36,534 bases of DNA from assembly GCA_963169755.1 (NCBI GenBank), contig CAUJFC010000108.1, forward strand, positions 1 to 36,534, given 5' to 3'. A program made the position numbers and the translations under genes. The stretch is from Actinomycetota bacterium. GTDB taxonomy: Bacteria; Actinomycetota; Acidimicrobiia; Acidimicrobiales; Iamiaceae. The first letter of the stretch is position 1, and every line of letters starts with the position of its first letter. Positions 25,002 through 32,192 of this stretch are shown piece by piece. The notes under the pieces are model-generated. The model ran no database searches. It worked only from the letters and a program-made list of their open reading frames with translations, and was not told where the DNA came from.

Positions 25002-26419
25002 CCCGCTCGCCTCGACGTTGGTCGATAGCGGCCGTGGCTGCCCTGGGGCTGTTGGCGGGTGCGTTATCGGCATGCAGCGCTGATGACCGGGTGGGCGGAA
25101 CGTTCGATACCACCGTCAACCCCGCCGATTGTGGGATAGCGAACCTGGAACGCGCCAGCGGGCCGGTAACGGTGGTGTTCTGGCACACGATGGTGCGCAG
25201 CAATCTCGACTGGTTGGTGGCCACCACCAAGGCGTTCAACGACTCCCAGGACAAGGTCAAAGTGGTCCTGCGTCAGCAGCCGAACTACCAGGACCTGTTC
25301 ACCAAGTACAAGGCCGGCCTGGCCAGCGGCGACCTGCCCGACCTGGTGCAGGCCGAGGAGACCGTGGTCCAGCAGATGATCGACAGCCGCTCGACCATTC
25401 CGGTGCAGGCGTGCATCGACGCCACCGACTACGACCTGAGCGACTTCCTCCCCCGGGGGTTGGCCTACTACGAGACCGGAGGAGTGCAGCGGGCCATGCC
25501 GTGGGCCATCTCCAACCCGGTGCTGTTCTACAACCGGGTCGCCTTCGAGCGGGCCGGCCTGGATCCCGACCGACCGCCCCGCACCCTGGACGAGGTTCGG
25601 GAGATGTCCGAGCAGATCGTGAAGTCGGGGGCGGCCAAGTACGGGGTGGCGCTGAAGCCAGCGCCGTACATCTACGAGTATCTGCTGGCCAAGAGCGGCG
25701 GTGAACTGGTTGACAACGGAAATGGTCGCCGGTCGCGAGCACAGCACGCCAACCTCACCAGCCCGACGTCGCTGGCCATCTGGAACTGGTGGAATGAGAT
25801 GCTCGACGATGACCTGGCCCTGGACACCGGCAGCGACCCGAACAACATCGACCACCTGCTGGCCCTGGCCAACGAGACCGAGGGGGCGGCCATGACCTTC
25901 GAATCGTCGTCGGCCATCGGCCCCATCGACGAGGTCCTCTCGTCGGGGGCGTTCCCCTCGGTGAAGCCCGGTACCGCCCCGCTTCCGGCGCTGACCGAAG
26001 GCGGAGGCGTGCCAGTTGGTGACGGTGCCCTCTGGATTCCACGAGGGTCCGATCCAGCCCGGCGGGCCGCGGCCTGGATGTTCATCGAGTATCTGAGCGA
26101 ACCGGCCCAGCAGGCCTCGATGGCGGTGGCCGGCGGTTATGTACCCACGGTGAAGGGAGCGGTGAGCGAGCCGGCTCTGGTAGAGCACTGGAAGGCCAAG
26201 CCCATCTTCCGGGTGGGTTATGACCAACTCCTGGCGGGCGAACTGACCGACGCCAACGTAGGCACCCTGGTGGGCGAGTACCAGGGCTTGCGCAACGCGG
26301 TGCGCGACGGGTTCGTACGGATGAACCGTCAGGGTCAAGACCCCGATGAGGCAGCCGAGCAGGCCAAGGCCGAAGCCGACATCGTCATCCAGGAGTACAA
26401 CGACCGGGTGGGTGCCTGA
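24998..26419 (+). CDS. ABC extracellular substrate-binding lipoprotein (UgpB-like)
   Basis: A 473-residue solute-binding lipoprotein: signal RRWSIAAVAALGLLAGALSAC with the lipobox at Cys26, then a type 1 extracellular binding fold. Recognisable pieces are VTVVFWHTMVRSNLDWLVATTKAFNDS, DLPDLVQAEE, YNRVAFERAGLDPDRPPRTLDEV, ALWIPRGSDPARRAAAWMFIEYLS and GGYVPTVKGAV. These place it with UgpB/maltose-type proteins. It captures the substrate outside the membrane and delivers it to the two permeases upstream. The specificity is not evident. Confidence 0.93.
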   Translation: MTRSPRRWSIAAVAALGLLAGALSACSADDRVGGTFDTTVNPADCGIANLERASGPVTVVFWHTMVRSNLDWLVATTKAFNDSQDKVKVVLRQQPNYQDLFTKYKAGLASGDLPDLVQAEETVVQQMIDSRSTIPVQACIDATDYDLSDFLPRGLAYYETGGVQRAMPWAISNPVLFYNRVAFERAGLDPDRPPRTLDEVREMSEQIVKSGAAKYGVALKPAPYIYEYLLAKSGGELVDNGNGRRSRAQHANLTSPTSLAIWNWWNEMLDDDLALDTGSDPNNIDHLLALANETEGAAMTFESSSAIGPIDEVLSSGAFPSVKPGTAPLPALTEGGGVPVGDGALWIPRGSDPARRAAAWMFIEYLSEPAQQASMAVAGGYVPTVKGAVSEPALVEHWKAKPIFRVGYDQLLAGELTDANVGTLVGEYQGLRNAVRDGFVRMNRQGQDPDEAAEQAKAEADIVIQEYNDRVGA

Positions 26420-27120
26420 TGGTCGGAGGTACGGCTGAGCACGAGGTTCCGCCGGGGACCGGGCCGATGACCATCGAGATCTGGTCCGACGTGGTGTGTC
26501 CGTGGTGCTATCTGGGCGTGACCTACCTTCACCGGGCGCTGGAGGAGTTCGAGCACGCCGATCGAGTGAGTCTGATCTACCGTTCGTTTCAGCTCGAGCC
26601 CGATGCTCCATTGCACGACGGCGTTCCGCTGGTCACCCGGCTGGCCCGCAAGTACGCCACCACCGAGGCCGAGATCGAGCGGTCCCAGCAGCGGCTGACC
26701 GCCCTAGGCGCCGAGGTCGGCGTGGATTTCCGATTCGAGATGACCGCCCGGGGCAACACCTTTGACGCCCACCGGTTGATCCATCTGGCGGCGGTGGTGG
26801 GACGAGAGACCGAAACCAAGAGCCGCCTGTTCCGGGCCTATTTCACCGATGGTCTGGTGGTCGGAGACCACGACGTCCTGCGTCAGGTGGCGAGTGAGGT
26901 GGGGCTGCCCGCCGGGTCGGTTGACGAGATGTTGGCGGGGGATCGGTTCGCTGGCGAGGTGCGCGCCGATCTGGCCCGGGCTCGTGCCATCGGGGTGAGT
27001 GGGGTCCCATACATCCTGTTCGACGGCGAGTTGGCGCTACCGGGTGCTCAACCGCCTGACCGTCTCGTGCGGGTGTTGAGGACGATCTGGGCCGACCGGC
27101 ACCAGTCGGCTGTCGATTGA
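26419..27120 (+). CDS. DsbA-family oxidoreductase (FrnE-like)
   Basis: A thioredoxin-fold protein of 217-233 residues. The core begins MTIEIWSDVVCPWCYLGVTYLHRAL, with active-site CPWC (Cys27/Cys30 in the longer form), and has the helical insertion typical of FrnE-type DsbA homologues (NTFDAHRLIHLAAVVG). The cis-Pro loop is IGVSGVPYILFDGELALPGAQPPD. There is no signal peptide, so it acts in the cytoplasm, probably as a dithiol-disulfide oxidoreductase or isomerase. The ATG at 26419 overlaps the binding-protein stop by one base. The internal ATG at 26467 matches the usual family start, and neither has a strong ribosome site. It may be co-transcribed with the ABC genes, though the function need not be linked. 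Confidence 0.9.
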   Translation: MVGGTAEHEVPPGTGPMTIEIWSDVVCPWCYLGVTYLHRALEEFEHADRVSLIYRSFQLEPDAPLHDGVPLVTRLARKYATTEAEIERSQQRLTALGAEVGVDFRFEMTARGNTFDAHRLIHLAAVVGRETETKSRLFRAYFTDGLVVGDHDVLRQVASEVGLPAGSVDEMLAGDRFAGEVRADLARARAIGVSGVPYILFDGELALPGAQPPDRLVRVLRTIWADRHQSAVD

Positions 27121-27131
27121 GATCGGCTGGC

Positions 27132-27137
27132 TACGCT
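27132..27137 (+). promoter_or_regulatory. -10 box for a leaderless reductase transcript
   Basis: TACGCT lies 6 nt before the ATG at 27144, and there is no Shine-Dalgarno sequence, consistent with a leaderless start. The -35 region is not recognisable. Confidence 0.35.
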
Positions 27138-27143
27138 CCCCGA

Positions 27144-27644
27144 ATGGCAACGATTGCTCCCACCAGCCCCCTGAGCCGGGCGGTTCGCAAGGTGGCCACC
27201 AGCTCGGTGTTCCGTCGGGTCGGCCCCCGAGTGGTGCCACCGCTGGACAAGGTTGTGCACAGGGTGAGTCGAGGACGGATGTCGGTGAGCGGACTGATCG
27301 TTCCGAGCATGGTGCTCACCACCACCGGGCGGAAGTCAGGCCTGCCGCGTGAGTCGCCGCTGGCCTGTGTTCCCACCGTCGAGGGTGGCTGGTACGTGGT
27401 GGGGTCGAACTTCGGTCGCGAGCAGCACCCAGCCTGGACTGCCAACCTGTTGGCCAACCCGCGGGCTCAGGTTTTCCATCGTCGGCGCACGGTCACGGTG
27501 ACCGCTCGCCTGCTGAGCGATGACGAGAAGGCCGCCGTGTGGCCGGAACTGATCGCGGTGTGGCCCGCCTACGACAACTATGTGGAAGTCAGCGGCCGCA
27601 ACCTACGGGTGTTTCACTTGGCCCCGGAGGCTGACGATTCCTAG
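27144..27644 (+). CDS. Deazaflavin (F420)-dependent nitroreductase-family protein
   Basis: A 166-residue protein of the Ddn-like/flavin-split-barrel family. Typical motifs are MVLTTTGRKSGLPRESPLACVP and GWYVVGSNFGREQHPAWTANLLANPRAQV, then a C-terminal VWPAYDNYVEVSGRNLRVFHL. Family members reduce diverse substrates with F420H2; the substrate here is unknown. The N-terminus has a basic helix that may sit on the membrane. The ATG at 27144 is preferred over the ORF start at 27117 because it follows a TACGCT box at leaderless spacing and the family begins near here. Confidence 0.87.
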   Translation: MATIAPTSPLSRAVRKVATSSVFRRVGPRVVPPLDKVVHRVSRGRMSVSGLIVPSMVLTTTGRKSGLPRESPLACVPTVEGGWYVVGSNFGREQHPAWTANLLANPRAQVFHRRRTVTVTARLLSDDEKAAVWPELIAVWPAYDNYVEVSGRNLRVFHLAPEADDS

Positions 27645-27666
27645 GGGTACCACCCGAAGGGTTGCC

Positions 27667-28344
27667 TCAGGTTCGCGGCTTCCATGCGGTGGCTCCGATG
27701 GTGAGAAAGCGGAGTTGACGCACCGTCTCCTCGATCAGCACCGCCTCTCGCTCGGGGGCCTCATCGATGGCTTCGAGAATCCGCTGCGCTGTACGCACCA
27801 TCAGATCCACGATCAGGTCGGCCAACATAACCAGATCACGTAGAGGCCACTGAGAGGTCACCGGTAGGCGAGCCAGGTCAGTGGCCAGTTCGGTGGCGAA
27901 CAGCCGAAGTTCGGTTCGAATGGCAGTTCGTACTCCGCTCAGCGCGCTGTACTGCTCGCGAACCAGGAACCGGTAGTGAGTGCGATGGTCGTGGATGTGA
28001 CGGACCAGAGCAGTGACCGAGCGGTGGGCGATGTCGTCAGCAGTCACCACGTCGTCTCGGGCATCGCGCATGAGCTGGCGGAGGGTGCTGAAGACCTCAT
28101 CGACCAGCACCACGCCCAGGTCGTCAATCCGCTCGAAATGGCGATAGAAGGCGGCGGGAGCCACGCCGGCTGCCCTGGTCACTTCTCGGATCCCGACGTT
28201 GTCGAGGCTCCGGTCGGCCAGCAGGGTCAGTGTGGCGTCCAGGAGGGCTCGTCGGGTGGCGGCCTTGTCGACCCGACGACCCGACGGCCTTCGGGGCGGA
28301 TCGTCTCCGGTGTCACGCCCCGGGAATCGGCTCGGAGATGCCAT
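27667..28344 (-). CDS. TetR-family repressor of the desaturase locus
   Basis: A 225-residue regulator. The N-terminal HTH (about 25-75) reads RRALLDATLTLLADRSLDNVGIREVTRAAGVAPAAFYRHFERIDDL, and the C-terminal ligand domain is helical (HIHDHRTHYRFLVREQYSALSGVRTAIRTELR). It is divergent from the ferredoxin-desaturase pair. An 18-bp operator-like sequence overlaps its own promoter (28353-28370), and a matching one covers the desaturase promoter (28485-28502). This arrangement recalls DesT of Pseudomonas, which senses acyl-CoA saturation. ATG 28344 is preferred; a TACTGT box 6 nt upstream suggests a leaderless transcript, and the TTG at 28350 is unlikely. Confidence 0.9.
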   Translation of the reverse strand: MASPSRFPGRDTGDDPPRRPSGRRVDKAATRRALLDATLTLLADRSLDNVGIREVTRAAGVAPAAFYRHFERIDDLGVVLVDEVFSTLRQLMRDARDDVVTADDIAHRSVTALVRHIHDHRTHYRFLVREQYSALSGVRTAIRTELRLFATELATDLARLPVTSQWPLRDLVMLADLIVDLMVRTAQRILEAIDEAPEREAVLIEETVRQLRFLTIGATAWKPRT

Positions 28345-28352
28345 ATTCAAAC

Positions 28353-28370
28353 AGTAGACGATCGTTCACT
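28353..28370. promoter_or_regulatory. TetR operator copy 1 (overlaps repressor promoter)
   Basis: Read on the minus strand this is AGTGAACGATCGTCTACT, the same pattern as operator copy 2 (AGTGAAC-4 nt-GTnTACT). It overlaps the -10 box of the TetR gene, suggesting autorepression. Confidence 0.65.
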
Positions 28371-28455
28371 TGTGGTGGATCAAGGCCGGTCGTTCGGGAG
28401 AGTGTAGAGATGCGATCTGAGGCGCAGAGGTGACGAGTGTCAAGCAAGCCTCCTC

Positions 28456-28484
28456 TTGCCGTCTCGTGCACTCGTCCCTAGTGT
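28456..28484 (+). promoter_or_regulatory. Promoter of ferredoxin-desaturase operon
   Basis: TTGCCG (28456-28461), 17-bp spacer, TAGTGT (28479-28484). The predicted start site falls inside operator copy 2. The ferredoxin ATG follows at 28519. Confidence 0.6.
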
Positions 28485-28502
28485 AGTGAACACTTGTTTA
28501 CT
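28485..28502. promoter_or_regulatory. TetR operator copy 2 (covers desaturase transcription start)
   Basis: AGTGAACACTTGTTTACT is an inverted repeat with 8-bp arms (one mismatch) and a 2-bp centre. It directly follows the -10 box, so a bound repressor would block transcription of the ferredoxin and desaturase genes. It shares its half-sites with operator copy 1. Confidence 0.7.
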
Positions 28503-28518
28503 CTCAGGGAGATGAGGC

Positions 28519-28905
28519 ATGACCGTTCTGGTCGACCGACTGTTCAGCCCCCATGGGGCCCGGGCCTACCTGCGTTGGCTCACTTCGGGTGCACATGCTG
28601 CTGCCGTCGCATCCGCTCGCCCGGTGACGCAGCCGATGGAGAACCGAGCCGAGACGCCGGACGAAGGAATCGAGATGGCCCGGAGCGGTGTCAGCGCTCC
28701 GGTCGTCGGCAGCCTGCTCGAATCGGTCGAATCGGCGGGCCTGACGCCTCCCAACCGCTGCCGCCGGGGTGTGTGCGCCACCTGCACCACCAACCTGGTC
28801 CGTGGAACGGTGCGCGACCTGCGCACCGGTCACCTGATCGAGGGCCCCGCTCCGGTGCGTCTGTGCGTTACCGAACCCTGCGGCCCGGTGGTGGTGGACC
28901 TGTGA
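28519..28905 (+). CDS. Stand-alone [2Fe-2S] ferredoxin for the desaturase
   Basis: A 128-residue protein. Residues about 50-128 form a plant-type [2Fe-2S] domain: SLLESVESAGLTPPNRCRRGVCATCTTNLVRGTVRDLRTGHLIEG, then LCVTEPCGPVVVDL, with ligands in C-x4-C-x2-C and a distal Cys. This closely resembles the C-terminal domain of DesB-type ferredoxin reductases that feed electrons to acyl-CoA desaturases, but the FAD and NAD domains are absent. The first 30 residues (VDRLFSPHGARAYLRWL) look like the short N-terminal region of those reductases, so the gene may be an internally shortened version needing a separate reductase. GGGAGATGAGG precedes the ATG. It overlaps the desaturase start by 4 nt. Confidence 0.85.
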   Translation: MTVLVDRLFSPHGARAYLRWLTSGAHAAAVASARPVTQPMENRAETPDEGIEMARSGVSAPVVGSLLESVESAGLTPPNRCRRGVCATCTTNLVRGTVRDLRTGHLIEGPAPVRLCVTEPCGPVVVDL

Positions 28906-29963
28906 GCGTTCTGGCGGCAGCCCCCCACCTGAGTCCAGAGCAGATCGAGGAATTGGGTCGTGAGCTGGATGATCTCAGGCGCCGCACCGTGGCGGATCTG
29001 GGGCAGCGGGATCGTGACTACATCGTGGGCGTTCTGGGGGCTCAACGACGTCTGGAGTTGGCTGGGCGGGCTCTGTTGTTCGCCGGCTTTCTGCCCCCGG
29101 CGTGGCTGGCGGGAACGGTGGCGTTGTCGCTGTCGAAGATTCTCGACAACATGGAGGTCGGCCACAACGTGATGCACGGCCAGTACGACTTCCTCGATGA
29201 TCCCGAGCTGGTAGGTACCGAGTTCGAGTGGGACACCGCCTGTCCAGCCGAACAGTGGCGCCACACCCACAACTTCGAACACCACACCTTCACCAACGTC
29301 ATCGGTCGGGATCGCGACGTGGGCTATGCCGTGATCCGGGTGACTCCCGAGCAGCCGTGGCGACCCCAGAACCTGGCCAATCCCGCCTACGCCGCCGCTC
29401 TGGCTGTGTTGTTCCAATACGGGGTGATGCTCCACGGAGTGGAGGTCGAAAAGGTGCTCGCGGGCGACAAGGAAAGGGGGGAGCTGATCGACCAGCTGAG
29501 AGCAATCGGCTCCAAGCTGGGCTCGCAAGCGCTCAAGGACTATGTGCTGTTCCCGGCGCTCGCTGGACCGTCATTCCTGCTCACCCTGGGAGCCAATGCC
29601 ACCGCCAACCTGGTTCGCAACCTGTGGGCCTTCACCATCATCTTCTGTGGTCATTTTCCCGATGGCGTGGCCACCTTCACCGAAGAGGAGGCCGCGGAGG
29701 AATCTCGGGGACAGTGGTATCTGCGCCAGATCCTGGGTTCGGCCAACATCGAAGGCAGTCAGTTGTTCGACGTGTTGAGCGGCAATCTCAGCTACCAGAT
29801 CGAGCATCACCTGTTCCCTGATCTGCCCGCCCACCGCTATGCCGAGATGTCGGTGGAGGTGCGCGACATCTGCCAGCGCTACGGGCTGGCGTACAACGCG
29901 GGTGGGCTGGTCAGCCAGTTCGGATCAGTGATCCGCAAGATCGTGCGGCTCGCCCTGCCCTGA
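28902..29963 (+). CDS. Membrane fatty-acid desaturase (DesC/DesA3-like)
   Basis: A 353-residue di-iron desaturase. The His boxes are HNVMH (88-92), HNFEHH (123-128) and QIEHHLFPDLP near the C-terminus; hydrophobic segments lie at about 52-80 and in the middle of the protein. It introduces a double bond into acyl chains at the membrane, taking electrons from the ferredoxin encoded immediately upstream. The GTG start overlaps the ferredoxin stop (GTGA), so translation is coupled. The upstream ORF extension to 28494 is the ferredoxin gene in another frame. Regulation is probably by the divergent TetR through the operator at 28485-28502. Bond position cannot be read from sequence. Confidence 0.93.
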   Translation: MSVLAAAPHLSPEQIEELGRELDDLRRRTVADLGQRDRDYIVGVLGAQRRLELAGRALLFAGFLPPAWLAGTVALSLSKILDNMEVGHNVMHGQYDFLDDPELVGTEFEWDTACPAEQWRHTHNFEHHTFTNVIGRDRDVGYAVIRVTPEQPWRPQNLANPAYAAALAVLFQYGVMLHGVEVEKVLAGDKERGELIDQLRAIGSKLGSQALKDYVLFPALAGPSFLLTLGANATANLVRNLWAFTIIFCGHFPDGVATFTEEEAAEESRGQWYLRQILGSANIEGSQLFDVLSGNLSYQIEHHLFPDLPAHRYAEMSVEVRDICQRYGLAYNAGGLVSQFGSVIRKIVRLALP

Positions 29964-30070
29964 GGACGGCGCCGTACTCCGGCCAGACAAGCACGGTATG
30001 GCTCGACCGAGCCGAGGCCGATGTCAAACCACCCTTGTAGCGACCAACGGGATACCGCTCCGTTCGGGTC

Positions 30071-31531
30071 TCAGGACCGCTTGACCACGCTTCCACCGGA
30101 GATCACCCGTTGGGAGGGGTACAGGCCGCGGCGCCCTGAACACGCGTAGGCAACGAAGCAGCCGATGGCGGCCGGTACCGCCGCTCCAGGTCCGAAGGAC
30201 TCAACCGCCATGACCGTGCAGGCCAGCGGCGTCTTGGCGGCGGCACCGAACACCGCCACATAACCCACGGCCGCCCCCAGGACCGGATCCATGCCCAGGA
30301 ACGATCCCACCGTCCCGCCGGCGGCAGCACCGATCACGTACAGGGGAGTGACCTCACCACCGATGAATCCGCTACCGAGGCTCACCGAGGTGAAGGCGAT
30401 CTTGAGTACCGGTGCCCAGATCGAGATGTCGCCACCCTCGAGTGCCTGCTGCATGAGGGGAAGCGACAGGCCGAGATAGTCGCGGCCCACCATGGCAACG
30501 CCGGCCAGTATCACCACGCCACCAATGAAGGATCGGGCCGGGGCCCACTGCACGGCCCGTTCGAGGCGTTGTTGAACGGTTTCAGTGGCGATGACGAACG
30601 CGATTGCCACTCCTCCCATGAGGGCACCAAGCAGGGCGAGCCCGACCAGGGTCGCAGGGGCCAGTCTGGGATGAAGCGGGGCGAACTGCTCGTGGGCCTG
30701 CGGTAACAGCGCCTCGACCACCAGGTTGCCCGCCACGGCGGAGAAGGCGGCGGGGATCAGCAGATGGGAGAGTGCCCGCCATCGGGCTAATGGGTGGTGT
30801 CCGGCCAGACGGTTCCGCCAACCTGCCGACGCACCAGCTCGACGGAGGGTCTCGCCCTGGGTGGGGCGGACCACCAGAACCTCGATAGCGAAGAGGGTTC
30901 CGGCCATCGGCACCCCGAACATGGCACCAAAGCCTCCGGCCAGCGACGCGGCGAGCAACACCCGACGCTCGCCCCGACCCAGGCGGAGAGTGCGGCCCAA
31001 CCAGTCCGCGAGGGAACCAGACATCTGGAGGCCGGTTCCCTCGCGACCAACCGAGGCACCGAACAGATGTGAGACCACCGCAGCAGTGGCCACCAGCGGT
31101 GCCATACGCCGCGGCACCCAGGCAGTGGGCTCGTGGATCTGGTCGAGCAGAAGCCCCGTTCCCTCACCGGAGCGGCCGCCGATGGTCAGGTAGGTCCAGC
31201 CAACGGCCATCCCGGCGACCGGCAACAACCAGATGATGGTTGGGTGATTGACCCGGAAGGTGGTGGCGGCCTCGAGGGCGAACAGGAACGCGGCGGCCGA
31301 AATGCCGGCCAGCAGGCCTGACATGGCGCCCAGGCCTGCCCTGCTGATGGTGGTCCGCACCCGGCGCGAGGCTGAGGAGTAGCGGGCGGATGGTCCGGGA
31401 CCTGGTGTCGAAGGTTCTGTCTGCACGGTGCCGATTGGTGTGTGTGTTGACCGGGCGTGAGCACTAGGTGACCACTGTCGTGCTGGACCTTGCAACGACT
31501 TGGGCCAGAGAGGGGAGTCCGAGTCAACCAT
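30071..31531 (-). CDS. CLC-type antiporter, fluoride-exporting CLC-F clade
   Basis: A CLC-family transporter of up to 486 residues. The gating-glutamate motif reads GREGTG (standard CLC: GREGP). The usual chloride-binding GSGIP is replaced by GEGTGLLLDQIHEP, and the later motif is GSGFIGGEVTPLYVIGAAAGG with KTPLACTVMAVESFG. These are the features of the CLC-F clade of F-/H+ antiporters, which protect cells from fluoride. The start is uncertain: ATG 31531 has no ribosome site, the first 70 residues are hydrophilic and variable, and the membrane domain begins near MSGLLAGISAAAFLFALEA, whose Met at 31321 is an alternative. No fluoride riboswitch is recognisable upstream. It is divergent from the copper operon. 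Confidence 0.85.
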   Translation of the reverse strand: MVDSDSPLWPKSLQGPARQWSPSAHARSTHTPIGTVQTEPSTPGPGPSARYSSASRRVRTTISRAGLGAMSGLLAGISAAAFLFALEAATTFRVNHPTIIWLLPVAGMAVGWTYLTIGGRSGEGTGLLLDQIHEPTAWVPRRMAPLVATAAVVSHLFGASVGREGTGLQMSGSLADWLGRTLRLGRGERRVLLAASLAGGFGAMFGVPMAGTLFAIEVLVVRPTQGETLRRAGASAGWRNRLAGHHPLARWRALSHLLIPAAFSAVAGNLVVEALLPQAHEQFAPLHPRLAPATLVGLALLGALMGGVAIAFVIATETVQQRLERAVQWAPARSFIGGVVILAGVAMVGRDYLGLSLPLMQQALEGGDISIWAPVLKIAFTSVSLGSGFIGGEVTPLYVIGAAAGGTVGSFLGMDPVLGAAVGYVAVFGAAAKTPLACTVMAVESFGPGAAVPAAIGCFVAYACSGRRGLYPSQRVISGGSVVKRS

Positions 31532-31548
31532 GGCACCGAGCCGGTGCC
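31532..31548. repeat. Small perfect palindrome before the CLC-F gene
   Basis: GGCACCG-AGC-CGGTGCC, 7-bp arms, lies immediately before the candidate ATG at 31531. It could be an operator or an mRNA hairpin. If the true start is further downstream it would be within the leader. Confidence 0.35.
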
Positions 31549-31622
31549 GCACCCAACCCGGCTGGCTTCGCGAGCGGATCGACTCGGCTTGCTGTCAGAT
31601 GAACGGCTCGGCCGTCCAGAGG

Positions 31623-31650
31623 TTGCAAATACCCGGTAGGGGTATAGGGT
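31623..31650 (+). promoter_or_regulatory. Copper operon promoter
   Basis: TTGCAA (31623-31628), 16-bp spacer, TAGGGT (31645-31650). The spacer is occupied by the CsoR-like palindrome. It lies 40 bp before the CopZ ATG. Confidence 0.6.
31629..31645. promoter_or_regulatory. CsoR-type operator
   Basis: ATACCC-GGTAG-GGGTAT, perfect 6-bp arms with a GC-rich centre, is the classical form of CsoR binding sites. It fills the spacer between the -35 and -10 boxes of the copper operon, whose last gene encodes CsoR, so autoregulated, copper-relieved repression is expected. Confidence 0.75.
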
Positions 31651-31689
31651 ACATCTCGTACACCGCTTCAATCAGTCGGAGGTTTCACC

Positions 31690-31911
31690 ATGTCCACCAC
31701 CACCTACACCGTCAACGGAATGACCTGCCAGCACTGCGTGGGCTCGGTCACCAAGGAGGTCTCCAAGATCTCGGGAGTCACGGCGGTCGAGGTCGATCTG
31801 GCGTCAGGTGCGGTGGCGGTGACCACCGAGGGTGACTCAGTAGTCGACTTCGAGGCGTTCCGGGCGGCAGTTGACGAGGCTGGATTCGATCTGGCCCCCG
31901 GACAGGGGTGA
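31690..31911 (+). CDS. copZ: Copper chaperone CopZ (HMA domain)
   Basis: A 73-residue heavy-metal-associated domain. The metal site is GMTCQHC and the fold pattern is complete (TYTVNGMTCQHCVGSVTKEVSKISGVTAVEVDLASGAVAV ... FRAAVDEAGFD). It binds Cu(I) in the cytoplasm and passes it to the CopA ATPase encoded two genes downstream. GGAGG lies 8 nt before the ATG. First gene of the CsoR-controlled operon. Its stop overlaps the next gene (GTGA). Confidence 0.93.
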   Translation: MSTTTYTVNGMTCQHCVGSVTKEVSKISGVTAVEVDLASGAVAVTTEGDSVVDFEAFRAAVDEAGFDLAPGQG

Positions 31912-32192
31912 CCGCCGTGACCGAACCCACCACCGCTCCGCACCATCACGAGCCCACCGTCACCGCCGAGCCCCGGCCAGCCGGTGGTGGTCGAAACGAG
32001 GCCCGGCGTACGACCGTGACCATCGGCGTGTTCGTAGTGGGAATGGTGATGGTGTTCGGAACTGCCTTCGGCCTGGGACGGGCAGTGGGTCCGGTCGGTG
32101 GCCGAGGTGAAGGCCAGCCGTCGGATCAGCAGCATCACTCTGACTCAACAATCCCGTCCCACCGCGACAGTGAACACGGAGACGGATCATGA
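31908..32192 (+). CDS. Small single-pass membrane protein, His-rich, in copper operon
   Basis: A 94-residue protein of unknown family. The order is: a hydrophilic N-terminus with HHHEP, a positively charged [12 protein letters not shown], one transmembrane helix ([20 protein letters not shown]), then a glycine-rich and His-rich tail ([21 protein letters not shown]). The GTG start overlaps the CopZ stop, and the stop overlaps the CopA start (ATGA), so it is translated in step with both. By position and the His clusters at both ends it may bind copper at the membrane or assist CopA, but no biochemical role is established from sequence. Confidence 0.75.
   Translation: MTAVTEPTTAPHHHEPTVTAEPRPAGGGRNEARRTTVTIGVFVVGMVMVFGTAFGLGRAVGPVGGRGEGQPSDQQHHSDSTIPSHRDSEHGDGS

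Noticed and set aside
24057-25073. 338-residue minus-strand ORF
   Set aside because: Antisense shadow of the second ABC permease; Gln/Arg/Gly-rich with no domain.
25064-26611. 515-residue minus-strand ORF
   Set aside because: Antisense to the substrate-binding protein and FrnE genes, whose families are certain.
31532-31690. Fluoride riboswitch upstream of the CLC-F gene
   Set aside because: I looked for the conserved crcB-motif blocks on the minus strand and did not find them. The space is shared with the copper promoter.
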